Shown one piece after another: positions 42,681 through 51,974 of a stretch of DNA of 64,000 nucleotides (position 1 is its first letter; each line of letters opens with the position of its first letter). This DNA comes from Tepidibacillus_B infernus. Its GTDB lineage: Bacteria; Bacillota; Bacilli; Tepidibacillales; Tepidibacillaceae. The stretch covers positions 2,038,155 through 2,102,154 of the forward strand of contig NZ_JBLWFI010000001.1 of assembly GCF_048898065.1 (NCBI RefSeq). Direction: 5' to 3'. The notes under the pieces are model-generated. The model did no database searches and had not been told where the DNA came from. It was given only the letters and a program-made list of their open reading frames with translations. A program made the translations under genes and the position numbers.

Positions 42681-44336
42681 CTAGTCATTCAGCATTGGAA
42701 TATGAATCCCATTTTCTTTTGCCGTTTTGATTGCTAACTCATACCCGGCGTCAACGTGTCGAACGACTCCCATCCCAGGATCAGTTGTAAGTACTCTTTC
42801 TAGGCGTTTTTCTGCTTCCTTAGTTCCATCAGCAACAACAACCATTCCTGCATGGATGGAGTAACCCATCCCAACACCACCACCATGATGAACACTAACC
42901 CAACTTGCACCTGCCACACTATTAATAAGCGCGTTTAATATAGGCCAATCCGCCACTGCATCACTGTCGTCTTTCATTGCCTCAGTTTCGCGGTTGGGTG
43001 AAGCCACAGATCCTGAGTCTAAGTGATCTCTGCCTATCACAATCGGTGCTTTTAGCTCTCCACTTGCAACCATATCATTGATCAATTTGCCAAATCTGGC
43101 TCGTTCTCCATAACCAAGCCAACAAATTCGTGCAGGATACCCTTGGAAACTAATTTTTTCACGTGCCATCCGAATCCAATTACATAATGGTTCATTATAA
43201 CTAAATTCCCTTAAAATCACTTCATCTGTTTTATAAATGTCTTCTGGATCCCCGGATAATGCTACCCAGCGAAATGGTCCTTTTCCTTCACAAAATTGCG
43301 GGCGAATATAAGCAGGTACAAACCCAGGGAAATCAAAGGCTTGTTCAACTCCTTGATCCTTTGCCACTTGACGGATATTGTTGCCATAATCGAAGGTAAT
43401 CGCACCTTTTTTCTGCATTTCTAACATTGCTTTAACATGTTCAGCAATACTTTTCTTCGCTAATTCAACATATTTTTCTTTGTCGTTTTTCCTTAGTTCA
43501 GATGCTTCAGCTAAAGTGAAGTTTGCAGGGATATAGCCATTTAGCGGATCGTGGGCTGAGGTTTGATCGGTTAATACATCAGGGATAAACCCTTTTTCCA
43601 ACATTTGCGGCAATACTTCCGCGGCATTTCCTAGTAGGCCAATCGAAAGAGGGGTTCCTTCCTTTGCAGCTTGTCTTGCCATTTCAATTGCTTTATCCAA
43701 ATCATCTGTGGATGTATCCAAATATTTCGTTTTAATACGCCTTTCCATTCGTTCAGGATCAACTTCAACTGCAATACAGATCCCTTTATTCATTGTAACC
43801 GCTAATGGCTGTGCTCCGCCCATTCCCCCAAGACCTGCTGTAAGGATGATCTTTCCTTGTAAAGTCCCTTTAAAATGTTGGCGAGCAAGTTCAGCAAAAG
43901 TTTCATAAGTTCCTTGTACAATTCCTTGACTTCCTATATAAATCCAGCTCCCAGCGGTCATTTGCCCATACATGATTAATCCCTTTTTCTCCAATTTGTT
44001 AAAATGTTCCCAATTGGCCCATGCAGGTACTAAATTGGAGTTCGCGATCAAAACCCTTGGCGCATCTTGATGAGTGCGGAAAACAGCTACTGGTTTCCCA
44101 GATTGAATAAGTAAGGTTTCGTCATTTTCTAACTGTTTTAATTCCCTCACAATTGCTTCGTAAGCCTCCCAATTGCGTGCGGCTTTGCCAATTCCACCAT
44201 AAACAATTAATTCTGCTGGCTTTTCGGCTACTTCTGGATTTAAATTGTTATTTAGCATTCTTAAGGCAGCTTCTTGGATCCATCCTTTTGTATGCAATAT
44301 GTTCCCTCTATATTGTTCAACCTTCTCTAATGACAC
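42681..44336 (-). CDS. hutU: Urocanate hydratase
   Basis: The start is GTG 44336 (VSLEKVEQYRGN), 8 bases after AAAGGAGTGG; a TTG six codons upstream is inside the site itself. About 551 residues, the normal size. NAD-binding ILTAGLGGMGGAQPLAVTMN and active-site parts RPQFCEGKGPFRWVALSG and WLGYGERARFGKLIND are intact. It converts urocanate to imidazolonepropionate with bound NAD as electrophile. Confidence 0.95.
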   Translation of the reverse strand: MSLEKVEQYRGNILHTKGWIQEAALRMLNNNLNPEVAEKPAELIVYGGIGKAARNWEAYEAIVRELKQLENDETLLIQSGKPVAVFRTHQDAPRVLIANSNLVPAWANWEHFNKLEKKGLIMYGQMTAGSWIYIGSQGIVQGTYETFAELARQHFKGTLQGKIILTAGLGGMGGAQPLAVTMNKGICIAVEVDPERMERRIKTKYLDTSTDDLDKAIEMARQAAKEGTPLSIGLLGNAAEVLPQMLEKGFIPDVLTDQTSAHDPLNGYIPANFTLAEASELRKNDKEKYVELAKKSIAEHVKAMLEMQKKGAITFDYGNNIRQVAKDQGVEQAFDFPGFVPAYIRPQFCEGKGPFRWVALSGDPEDIYKTDEVILREFSYNEPLCNWIRMAREKISFQGYPARICWLGYGERARFGKLINDMVASGELKAPIVIGRDHLDSGSVASPNRETEAMKDDSDAVADWPILNALINSVAGASWVSVHHGGGVGMGYSIHAGMVVVADGTKEAEKRLERVLTTDPGMGVVRHVDAGYELAIKTAKENGIHIPMLND

Positions 44337-44366
44337 ACCAACCACTCCTTTCAAAAAATAAAACTC

Positions 44367-45239
44367 TTACAATTTATAATCAGACATACTCATCATCAAT
44401 TCAGCTAGCAAATAAGCAGCTAACCGTGCTGTTTTTCCGTTTTCATCTAATTGTGGATTAACTTCTGAAAGATCAAAACTAAGCAGGTTTTCCTTTTTGG
44501 CAATATACCGCAACAATTTTCGCACCGTTTTTGGTTCTAACCCAAATGGAGATGGGGCACTTACACCTGGAGCTGCATTTAAATGGATCGCATCAAAACA
44601 CAAAGTGAGGATCATATAATCATATGTTTGAGAAAATCGATCAATCACTTGAATGGTTTGTTCAATCTTTTCCACCTCTTCTTCATAAAGGTATGTACAA
44701 TGGTAGGCCTCTGCTGTTTCAAATAGTTTTTTGGTATTTCCAAATCGTTGAATCCCTAAAGCCAAATACCCTACTTGATGATCCTTATCTAAAATTTGCT
44801 TAAACATTGTTCCAGAAGTAGCAAATGGTTCAACACGTAAATCAAAATGAGCATCAATATTAATGATTCCAAGCGAAGGCTCATCCCCTAAGAAAGCTCT
44901 AGCACCAAGATAATGTCCAAATAAGGTTTCATGACCACCGCCGAGGATGATTGGGAATTTCGATTGATATAACAATTCCCTTACATACAGACCTAATTCC
45001 CTTTGCGACTCTTCCAAGTTTCCATCCTCACAAACCACATTTCCTACATCGATAATATTTGAATCTTCTTCTAAATGGTAAGGCAAGTTTGCTAAATATT
45101 TCCTGATTTCATCTGGAGCCTTGCCTGCTCCTATTCGCCCTTTGTTTCTTTTCACCCCTTCGTCGCATTGGAACCCAATAATTGCTATTTCTTTTTCTGT
45201 ATCTGATAATGGCAAATGATCAATTGGATAACATTGCAC
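44367..45239 (-). CDS. hutG: Formimidoylglutamase
   Basis: 290 residues, ureohydrolase (arginase) family. Manganese ligands lie in ILGGGHETLFGHYLG, INIDAHFDLR and LCFDAIHL, and the substrate loop is APGVSAPSPFGLEP. It splits formiminoglutamate to glutamate and formamide. It is the first gene of the minus-strand hut operon, divergent from a LysR gene. No histidase (hutH) is present in this window. Confidence 0.92.
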   Translation of the reverse strand: MQCYPIDHLPLSDTEKEIAIIGFQCDEGVKRNKGRIGAGKAPDEIRKYLANLPYHLEEDSNIIDVGNVVCEDGNLEESQRELGLYVRELLYQSKFPIILGGGHETLFGHYLGARAFLGDEPSLGIINIDAHFDLRVEPFATSGTMFKQILDKDHQVGYLALGIQRFGNTKKLFETAEAYHCTYLYEEEVEKIEQTIQVIDRFSQTYDYMILTLCFDAIHLNAAPGVSAPSPFGLEPKTVRKLLRYIAKKENLLSFDLSEVNPQLDENGKTARLAAYLLAELMMSMSDYKL

Positions 45240-45432
45240 TCTTTGATGGAGACGTAAACTAGCTTTGTCTACCCCATCCTTTCTGCCAACCCATAGATTT
45301 TCTTTTGCATTACGATAAATTGCAGTTCACCTCCAGATATTCTTCATTTTTAGAATTTTTTATATTTTCATGATCTTTTAATTCCATTATATTTTCGATA
45401 TGATGGGGATACAAATACCTATTTAAAATAGA

Positions 45433-45453
45433 TTTATAGCGATTAACTATAAA
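45433..45453. promoter_or_regulatory. LysR-type box between hutG and the regulator
   Basis: TTTATAG, 7 bases, CTATAAA: an inverted repeat containing ATAG-N7-CTAT, which fits the T-N11-A form of LysR-type binding sites. It ends 15 bases before the regulator's start, so it could also repress that gene. Confidence 0.55.
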
Positions 45454-45468
45454 ATGTAGGTGAGAAGA

Positions 45469-46350
45469 ATGGATGCTCGTGAATTAAAATACTTTGTAAC
45501 GCTAGTTGAACAGAGAAGTTTTACGAAAGCTGCAGAACATTTGCACATCTCCCAGCCTTCTTTAAGCAATGCCATTAAAAAGTTAGAAAAAGAAATTGGA
45601 TTAAAGTTAATTGATAGGGATACGAGAAATTTCCAATTAACGAGGGAAGGAGATTTTTTTTATCAAGAAGCAAAAAAGCTGATCCGCCATCATGAGCATA
45701 TCAATAAAGAAGTAAAGAAAATGAAGCATACAGGTCCAGCTGAATTGGAAATAGGCTTAATTGAAAGCTCTATGCTTTGGTTACCGGAGATTGTGATTGC
45801 TTTGAAAGAACAGTACAAAGAAGTTCGCATCAAACTATTGGAAATATTAAGCTTAGAGGAAGTAGAAAAAGCACTTCTTAATTTTGATATTCATCTTGCG
45901 ATCACGAATCAACCTCTTAATCGGGAAGAGATCCATGTCATTCCAATTTATATGGAAAAATTGGTTGCTCTTTTACCACCAACCCATTCCCTTGCATCTC
46001 AGCCTTTTATCCATTTAGCAGAATTAGCGGAAGATCATTTGATTGTTTGCAAAGAAGGTTTTCAATCACGTGAGGATATCTTAAATGCTTTCCGCCAATT
46101 AGGAATCAAGCCAAACATACAATTTGAAATAGAAAGGTTTGAGACAGCTACCCACTTAATCGAAAAAAATTTGGGAATCACTCTTGTTCCAGAAAATTAT
46201 GTTAAATATGCAAAAACGGTTAATGTTGTGAAATCAATAAAAGATATATCGGTAGAGAGAACAGTATATTTAGCTTATGTAAAGAACAGGTTTATACCGG
46301 AAATTGTTTGGAAATTTATTGATTTAGTGAAAGAGTTCTTTGGGGAGTAG
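45469..46350 (+). CDS. LysR-type regulator of the hut operon
   Basis: I use ATG 45469 behind GGTGAG. About 293 residues. The N-terminal winged helix ARELKYFVTLVEQRSFTKAA, HISQPSLSNAIKKLEKEIG is standard; the C-terminal ligand domain starts near residue 88. It is transcribed away from hutG across a 220-bp spacer that carries a LysR-type box. The inducer is probably urocanate or formiminoglutamate, by analogy. Bacillus subtilis uses HutP instead. Confidence 0.88.
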   Translation: MDARELKYFVTLVEQRSFTKAAEHLHISQPSLSNAIKKLEKEIGLKLIDRDTRNFQLTREGDFFYQEAKKLIRHHEHINKEVKKMKHTGPAELEIGLIESSMLWLPEIVIALKEQYKEVRIKLLEILSLEEVEKALLNFDIHLAITNQPLNREEIHVIPIYMEKLVALLPPTHSLASQPFIHLAELAEDHLIVCKEGFQSREDILNAFRQLGIKPNIQFEIERFETATHLIEKNLGITLVPENYVKYAKTVNVVKSIKDISVERTVYLAYVKNRFIPEIVWKFIDLVKEFFGE

Positions 46351-46370
46351 CCTTTTCCGTATAAAAGTAA

Positions 46371-46401
46371 AAAAAGAACCCTATAAAATTATGGGTTCTA
46401 T
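46371..46401 (-). terminator. Terminator downstream of the decayed minus-strand gene
   Basis: AGAACCC and GGGTTCT arms; on the minus strand a run of seven T follows. It lies just after the TAG of the remnant at 46407 and may also serve the LysR gene weakly. Confidence 0.7.
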
Positions 46402-46406
46402 ACATA

Positions 46407-46720
46407 CTAAAATCTTAAATATGCTAGTATTTTTTGATTCCTATTTACTTGAAGAATCTTAAAATCATTTTTTAAATAAAAATCATTTAGATATGGGATA
46501 TCATCATATTCTACACAAACAATTCGTAAACCAATTAAATCATAAACTAGTTCACAGTTTTCTAGCATCCACTACTAAGCTAGTACGAGTTAAAGCTCTT
46601 TTTTCATTTGGAATTGCATTTTTGTGTAGAAAGGTTTCAGTCTCATCTTGAGTTGCCTCAATTAAACTTAATAAGCTAACTACTTGCATTTTCTAGATTT
46701 TAATATTTTTGCTGCATTAG
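46407..46720 (-). pseudogene. Decayed gene, GNAT-like C terminus
   Basis: The last 50 codons before TAG 46407-46409 read CELVYDLIGLRIVCVEYDD, then LNDFYLKNDFKILQ, which resembles the F-Y-x-K-N-x-F end of GNAT acetyltransferases. Upstream the frame is broken: SLLSLIEATQDETETFLH and ALTRTSLVVDARK appear in another frame with stops. No intact gene can be built in 46351-46806. Confidence 0.4.
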
Positions 46721-46806
46721 CAATCCTTTCTGATTTATTTAGCTTTATATCATACCTTATCTATATCGATCAAGATAAGGCCTCTTCTAAACTAGATAAT
46801 TGAATT

Positions 46807-49446
46807 TTAATTTACTTTAATCCCAATCACTACATCATCCAAAAGGTACAAGGTTAAGGATTGGCCCTGTTGTAAATCTCCTAAGTGATAGGTTGCAGTA
46901 CCTTTCCAAACACGAACATCTTTTGCTAATTGATAGGACTTGTACATTCCTGAGGTATCTTGGATATAGATTCTTCCATCATTTACATTGACGGTTGTTA
47001 GTGTTCCTGATACTTTTTCCATTTGTGTGATCAGGATTTCACTACCCACTTCAACCACTTTGACATAATCATCTGTCTTTAGATTATTGATCGACATTTC
47101 AGTACCGTTACTATTATAAACAGTTACCGAGTTATTTAGACTGATCGTTTTTTGTCCATCAGAGGTATTTAGAATGAGTTGCTCTCGGTAGGTTTCAATT
47201 GAAGCAATCGTTCCATATGTTGGTGGAATAACGTCTATACGTTCCAAATCGTCGCCGATAAATGTTAATTGTACTGTATCTCCTTCTTTTAAGTCCTCGA
47301 TCGTTGGTTTTGATACGTTTGGAATGGATAGAGTGGTCGAGCTAGATAAATAGTAGTAGTCTTCATCTCCATCAATATCCACTGTAATTCTTTTTCTACT
47401 CGTACTGATATCCGTTAAGGTATAGGTTCCTGCAGTTCTTACGTCAATTTTTGTAACGACTTCTTGTTTAATCGTTACGATTATTTCCTGTCCAACCTCT
47501 AAATCAGATAAGTCAGGTCTGGTTTCATTGGCAATATTTACGTCTACATCTGGATCTAACCGATAAGTTAAAGTTTGACGTTGTTCGTTTTTAAGGGTAA
47601 TAAAATCTTCCTGATCATCAATCCGAACAAACTCACCTTCAACCGTATTATTTAAGGTGATTGCATAAATGAGATTATCTTTTAATTTCAAGGAAACTTT
47701 CATCCCTACTTCAATATCTTCGATCTCTGGATATCTTAAATCAAGATCTAGGTCAACATAGTCATCAATGGGATATGTCTTTAATTCCCCTTTACTATTC
47801 TCAATTGTTAGATAGCGATTCACCGTATCAATACTTTTAACCGTTCCTGTTAAATCGCTAAGATAGAAACGATTGAGTACTGTTAAGGAAACAAGGCGTT
47901 GGTTTTCTACAGTAAAGCTGACTTCATCATCCACTTTTAAATCCGCTAAGGTTGCATTGTTAATCCCTTCAATTTGAATATCTGCTTGTTCAGATATTTC
48001 ATATGCTTTTAGAGAACCATCCGTTAGGCGAAGGGTTAAAATTTGGTCTGATGTGGATACAACCACAACTTTACCGTTTAGGGTTACATTTTGATAGGGT
48101 TGAATCATCCGAATCGTAGTAACTTGATCATTTTCCACGACAAGCTCAACTTGATCACCTTTTTGTAAGTCTTTTACCGTTGGAAAGCGAACACCTGCAT
48201 ACTCGACAATGACTTGGTCAGATAAGGAGAAGGCTCTATATTTTCCATTATCTTCTATCATGATGATCTTATTTTCTAGATCAAGGGAATAAATCGTTCC
48301 TTTATTATTGGATAGGTTTAAGTTAGATGTTAATTCAATCGTCAGGATTTTATTTTCCATGTCTAAATATAGTATGACTTCATTTCCAACAGCTAGGCTT
48401 GAAATATCTACAGAAACTGTAGAACTAGATTTTACTTTTGTATTTTGATCATAACGATAAACATTCAATTTTCCATTTTCATCTTTGATGGTAAGCAATT
48501 GATCTGCCACAAGATGTTGTACAATCGTTCCTGTAATCTGCGTCTGGTTAACTGGCATAACTTCATCTAGCTGCTCTAGATAAACAATATAGCCTTGGCT
48601 ATCTACTCCAAAACGAATTTGATCACCTTGCTTTAAATCTGCAAGTTGAATGCTTGAACCATCTGGATTATATAAAGCAGCTTTACTTGAAAAGATGTAT
48701 GTTCCTGTAACGCCGTCTTCCGTTTTAATGGTATAAATATTATTGGTTATTGATTGAATGGTACCTACAGGTAATTGACCATCCACATCTGCCATAAAAC
48801 GGTCAGTTCTGCCAATCATTGTAGCTAATTGTGCCCTTGTTACGGTTGAATTCGGGTTAAATTGAAGTTGGCTATTTGCGTTATAGCTTCCAGTAATGAT
48901 TCCTTTTTCTGATGCTAATGCAACATAGCCCTTTAAATAACTTGGAATGGAAGAATCATCTACGAAGCTTGTTGTTGCAGTGCTTCCTACTTCATTTTCT
49001 GCACCAATCATTCGAATGATCAATTGAGCCACCCATGCTCTTGAAGCACCTTGATTTGGGTTGAATAAATCTGCTTCGATTAGACCTTTTTGCGCAGCAA
49101 CAGCAACATATCCAATTGCATTCCAACCTTTTGGTAAGGATAATCCTAAATTGTCGATTTGTGTCGTATTAGCAGTTTTAGCCTCATCTTCTAAACCCAT
49201 TGCTCGAACTGCCATCACGACAGCCTCTAACTGTGATACCGTTTTATCTGGCTGAAAGCGACCATCCCCATACCCTGTTACAACACCACGCAGCTGCATT
49301 TTTAAAATATATTGCAGTCCCCAATGTTTATTCCCCACATCTTTAAATGGAGAAAACCCTTCTGCATTGGCAAATGCCCCAAATGGAATTAAGGCAAAGA
49401 CTAAAATAAATACGAGTACAACGTTAAGTGTCCGTAGCTTCCTCAT
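46807..49446 (-). CDS. SLH-domain surface protein with about nine beta repeats
   Basis: ATG 49446 is preferred (GGGAG 8 bases upstream). About 879 residues with a signal peptide (LVFILVFALIPFGAFANA). Three SLH domains fill residues about 30-215: FKDVGNKHWGLQYILKMQLR, VVTGYGDGRFQPDKTVSQLE, then ISEK-like GIITGSYNANSQLQFNPNST. After that come about nine repeats of 60-75 residues with the pattern G-x-I-x-x-I, a strand pair, LKxGDxVxL. Such repeats look like small beta barrels. It should sit on the pyruvylated wall polymer like the S-layer protein. Confidence 0.87.
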   Translation of the reverse strand: MRKLRTLNVVLVFILVFALIPFGAFANAEGFSPFKDVGNKHWGLQYILKMQLRGVVTGYGDGRFQPDKTVSQLEAVVMAVRAMGLEDEAKTANTTQIDNLGLSLPKGWNAIGYVAVAAQKGLIEADLFNPNQGASRAWVAQLIIRMIGAENEVGSTATTSFVDDSSIPSYLKGYVALASEKGIITGSYNANSQLQFNPNSTVTRAQLATMIGRTDRFMADVDGQLPVGTIQSITNNIYTIKTEDGVTGTYIFSSKAALYNPDGSSIQLADLKQGDQIRFGVDSQGYIVYLEQLDEVMPVNQTQITGTIVQHLVADQLLTIKDENGKLNVYRYDQNTKVKSSSTVSVDISSLAVGNEVILYLDMENKILTIELTSNLNLSNNKGTIYSLDLENKIIMIEDNGKYRAFSLSDQVIVEYAGVRFPTVKDLQKGDQVELVVENDQVTTIRMIQPYQNVTLNGKVVVVSTSDQILTLRLTDGSLKAYEISEQADIQIEGINNATLADLKVDDEVSFTVENQRLVSLTVLNRFYLSDLTGTVKSIDTVNRYLTIENSKGELKTYPIDDYVDLDLDLRYPEIEDIEVGMKVSLKLKDNLIYAITLNNTVEGEFVRIDDQEDFITLKNEQRQTLTYRLDPDVDVNIANETRPDLSDLEVGQEIIVTIKQEVVTKIDVRTAGTYTLTDISTSRKRITVDIDGDEDYYYLSSSTTLSIPNVSKPTIEDLKEGDTVQLTFIGDDLERIDVIPPTYGTIASIETYREQLILNTSDGQKTISLNNSVTVYNSNGTEMSINNLKTDDYVKVVEVGSEILITQMEKVSGTLTTVNVNDGRIYIQDTSGMYKSYQLAKDVRVWKGTATYHLGDLQQGQSLTLYLLDDVVIGIKVN

Positions 49447-49661
49447 CAAACCACTCCCTGCTGTATTTTTGTATCTTTTAACTTATTCGACACAGTTCTT
49501 CCAAACCCTTCTATTTTGCGACAAATCTCACTTTTTTTCTGATAAAAGGTGTTCTTCAATTGACAAACGTGGTACGATCATAATAGCCCACAAAAGATTA
49601 AGTTTGTATATTTCAACTAAAGAAAAAATATTGAATTTATGTAATGGAGTGGTGAATAAAG

Positions 49662-51929
49662 GTGCAATTGGTTAGAAAATCGATCAACTATCTTGGGTTA
49701 GCTAGTATACTCGCCTTTATAATAGGTGCCCCTTATCTAAGAGGTTTATTTTTTGATGTTGATTTTTATTGGATTGAATTAGGAATGATTTCTATTGTTT
49801 TGTTAATGATCTTCACCAATATGAAAGAAACTAAAAATGCTTTTCAGCTGCCTGCTGTTTGGTTCCTCTTGCTTATCCCTGTAATTTATGGAATCAATGT
49901 CTTTCGTGCTGAAAATCAATTACTCGCTTTTCAACAATTCTTTCGTTGGGTAATGTACGCTTCTATTTTTATTGGGGTTTATTTACTAAAAGAAAAGAAA
50001 TGGATGAAAGATCTGATTTGGGCTGCTTTTATCCTCTCAACAATTTGGATTGCTATTTTTGGTTGGTTAGGTGCTTATCAGTTAGTAGATTTTAGAGATG
50101 CATTTTTAGGAAATCGTATATCTTCTGTTTTTCAATATCCAAATACATTAGGCGCCTTTTTAGCGGCTGGATTGATGAGCCTTCTTATTCGTTCAACATC
50201 TGAAAAGAAAGGATTTGCTTTCTCTTCTATTGGATCTTTTCTATTATTTATTACGATGATCTTTACCTATTCAAGAGGGGCATGGTTATTCTTTGCTCTG
50301 ATATGGGTGATTCCGATCTTCATTCTCAAGTTTCGTGAGCAGTTACTATACCTTATTCATTCTCTTTTAATAGGATTTGGATTACTATTTACTATTGAAA
50401 AACTAAATCAAACGATTGTTGATAAAAACAGTTCAACCGGGTTTTTATTGATTGGAATTACATCTGTTGTGGTTTTTTCTATTTATTTTATTTCTCATTA
50501 TTTGATCTCTAAAATTAACAATAAATTAGTTAACGTAAAAAAGCTACGTTGGCTATTTCCAATTCTCTTAGTTATTGGTATCCTGATAGTTTTTTTTGTG
50601 ATCAAAGATGGTGTTTTTTTAGATAAACTGCCTAAATCTATTCAACAAAGAATAGCTACTATCAATCTTGAAACAAATAGTGTAGTACAAAGAAACCTCT
50701 TTAATCATGATGCAACAAACATGATGAAGGATTATCTATGGTTCGGTGCTGGTGGTGGGTCTTGGAGACAACTCTATGAGCGTTACCAAACATACCCTTA
50801 TACCTCAGCACAGGCACATAACTTTTACCTACAAACGATCTTAGAAGTTGGAATCATAGGCTTTATCTTTCTTTTAGGTTTTTTTGCTAGTATCTTCTAT
50901 GATCTCATTCGATCTTTCAAGTTAATGGATACGGATAGAAAAAATCAAATGGTCACTTTTGGTTTTGCAGTGCTTTTCTTATTAGCTCATAGTTTTATTG
51001 ACTTTAATATGTCTTTTGCCTATTTCTCAGCGATTATCATGGTTCTTTTAGCTTTAATTACTGAACCATTTGATATAAAACTTCAATTATTAAAAGATAA
51101 GGCAATTCCCTATTCCTTCTTTACGGTTCTAACTATTATCAGTTTCATAAGTATCATCTGGTTGGGGCGTTTTGTCTATGCTGAAAGGCTAATGACGCAA
51201 TTTACTGGTAAAACTCTGGTTGAAGCAGAAGGAATCATGGATAAAGCAATTAAAGCGAATCCCTATCAATTAGATTATCGAATGACAAAGATAAACGTGT
51301 TGCAATCTATTAGTGGATATAATCAAGACAAGAAAATAGTTAATGATATTACGAAAGAAATCATCACCTTAAAAGATAACAGACGTAAAGATTCAAGTTT
51401 TTTATTACAACTATCGCAAAAGATGGGGGCGATGGGGTATATAAAAGATTCAATAGAAGTATTGGATAAAGGAATTAAGAATGGTTCATGGAGAGAACCT
51501 CTATATACTCAAAAAATTGTCTATTTATTTAATTATGCACAATACAATAAGGAACAAGGTAAATTAGACAATTCCCAAAAGCTACTAGATCAAATTAAAC
51601 CATTATATAACAAGTTGATGGAAAAAAGAAGATACCTTGATCAACAAATTCCAACATTACGGTACTCAACGTTTCGTCCTTCTCCAACGATGCTTCAATA
51701 TGTTGGACAAACGTATATTATTGAAGGAAAATATAATGAGGGCTTAAACTTACTTATTCCATTAACAAAACAAAAAGATGAGAACATTAAAAAACAGGCA
51801 ATTGCTTGGACAATTTATGCTTATGATAAATTAAAACAACCAAGTAAAGTCAATGAATTTAAAAAATTAGGCCAACCTTTAGGGATAGATCAAATTTTAG
51901 TTGACATTTATACAACTTGGGAAAAATAA
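49662..51929 (+). CDS. Wzy/O-antigen-ligase-like membrane protein with C-terminal repeat domain
   Basis: 755 residues, start GTG 49662. About 12-14 membrane segments fill residues 1-490, with the Wzy_C loop (MMKDYLWFGAGGGSWRQLYE, SAQAHNFYLQTILEVGIIG). The remaining 265 residues are soluble helices in TPR-like pairs (AEGIMDKAIKANPYQLDYRM, MLQYVGQTYIIEGKYNEGLN). This layout resembles the Wzy-TPR proteins that join or polymerise glycans on surface molecules. It is divergent from the SLH protein gene and convergent with a dehydratase gene, so glycosylation of surface protein is possible. Confidence 0.8.
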   Translation: MQLVRKSINYLGLASILAFIIGAPYLRGLFFDVDFYWIELGMISIVLLMIFTNMKETKNAFQLPAVWFLLLIPVIYGINVFRAENQLLAFQQFFRWVMYASIFIGVYLLKEKKWMKDLIWAAFILSTIWIAIFGWLGAYQLVDFRDAFLGNRISSVFQYPNTLGAFLAAGLMSLLIRSTSEKKGFAFSSIGSFLLFITMIFTYSRGAWLFFALIWVIPIFILKFREQLLYLIHSLLIGFGLLFTIEKLNQTIVDKNSSTGFLLIGITSVVVFSIYFISHYLISKINNKLVNVKKLRWLFPILLVIGILIVFFVIKDGVFLDKLPKSIQQRIATINLETNSVVQRNLFNHDATNMMKDYLWFGAGGGSWRQLYERYQTYPYTSAQAHNFYLQTILEVGIIGFIFLLGFFASIFYDLIRSFKLMDTDRKNQMVTFGFAVLFLLAHSFIDFNMSFAYFSAIIMVLLALITEPFDIKLQLLKDKAIPYSFFTVLTIISFISIIWLGRFVYAERLMTQFTGKTLVEAEGIMDKAIKANPYQLDYRMTKINVLQSISGYNQDKKIVNDITKEIITLKDNRRKDSSFLLQLSQKMGAMGYIKDSIEVLDKGIKNGSWREPLYTQKIVYLFNYAQYNKEQGKLDNSQKLLDQIKPLYNKLMEKRRYLDQQIPTLRYSTFRPSPTMLQYVGQTYIIEGKYNEGLNLLIPLTKQKDENIKKQAIAWTIYAYDKLKQPSKVNEFKKLGQPLGIDQILVDIYTTWEK

Positions 51930-51947
51930 ATTCATACTCAAAAGTAA

Positions 51948-51974
51948 AGCCACTCCTTAGGGAGTGGCTTTACT
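51948..51974. terminator. Bidirectional terminator between convergent genes
   Basis: AAAGCCACTCC and GGGAGTGGCTTT form an 11-bp stem with a 3-base loop. It overlaps the last codons of the minus-strand dehydratase gene. Confidence 0.85.
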
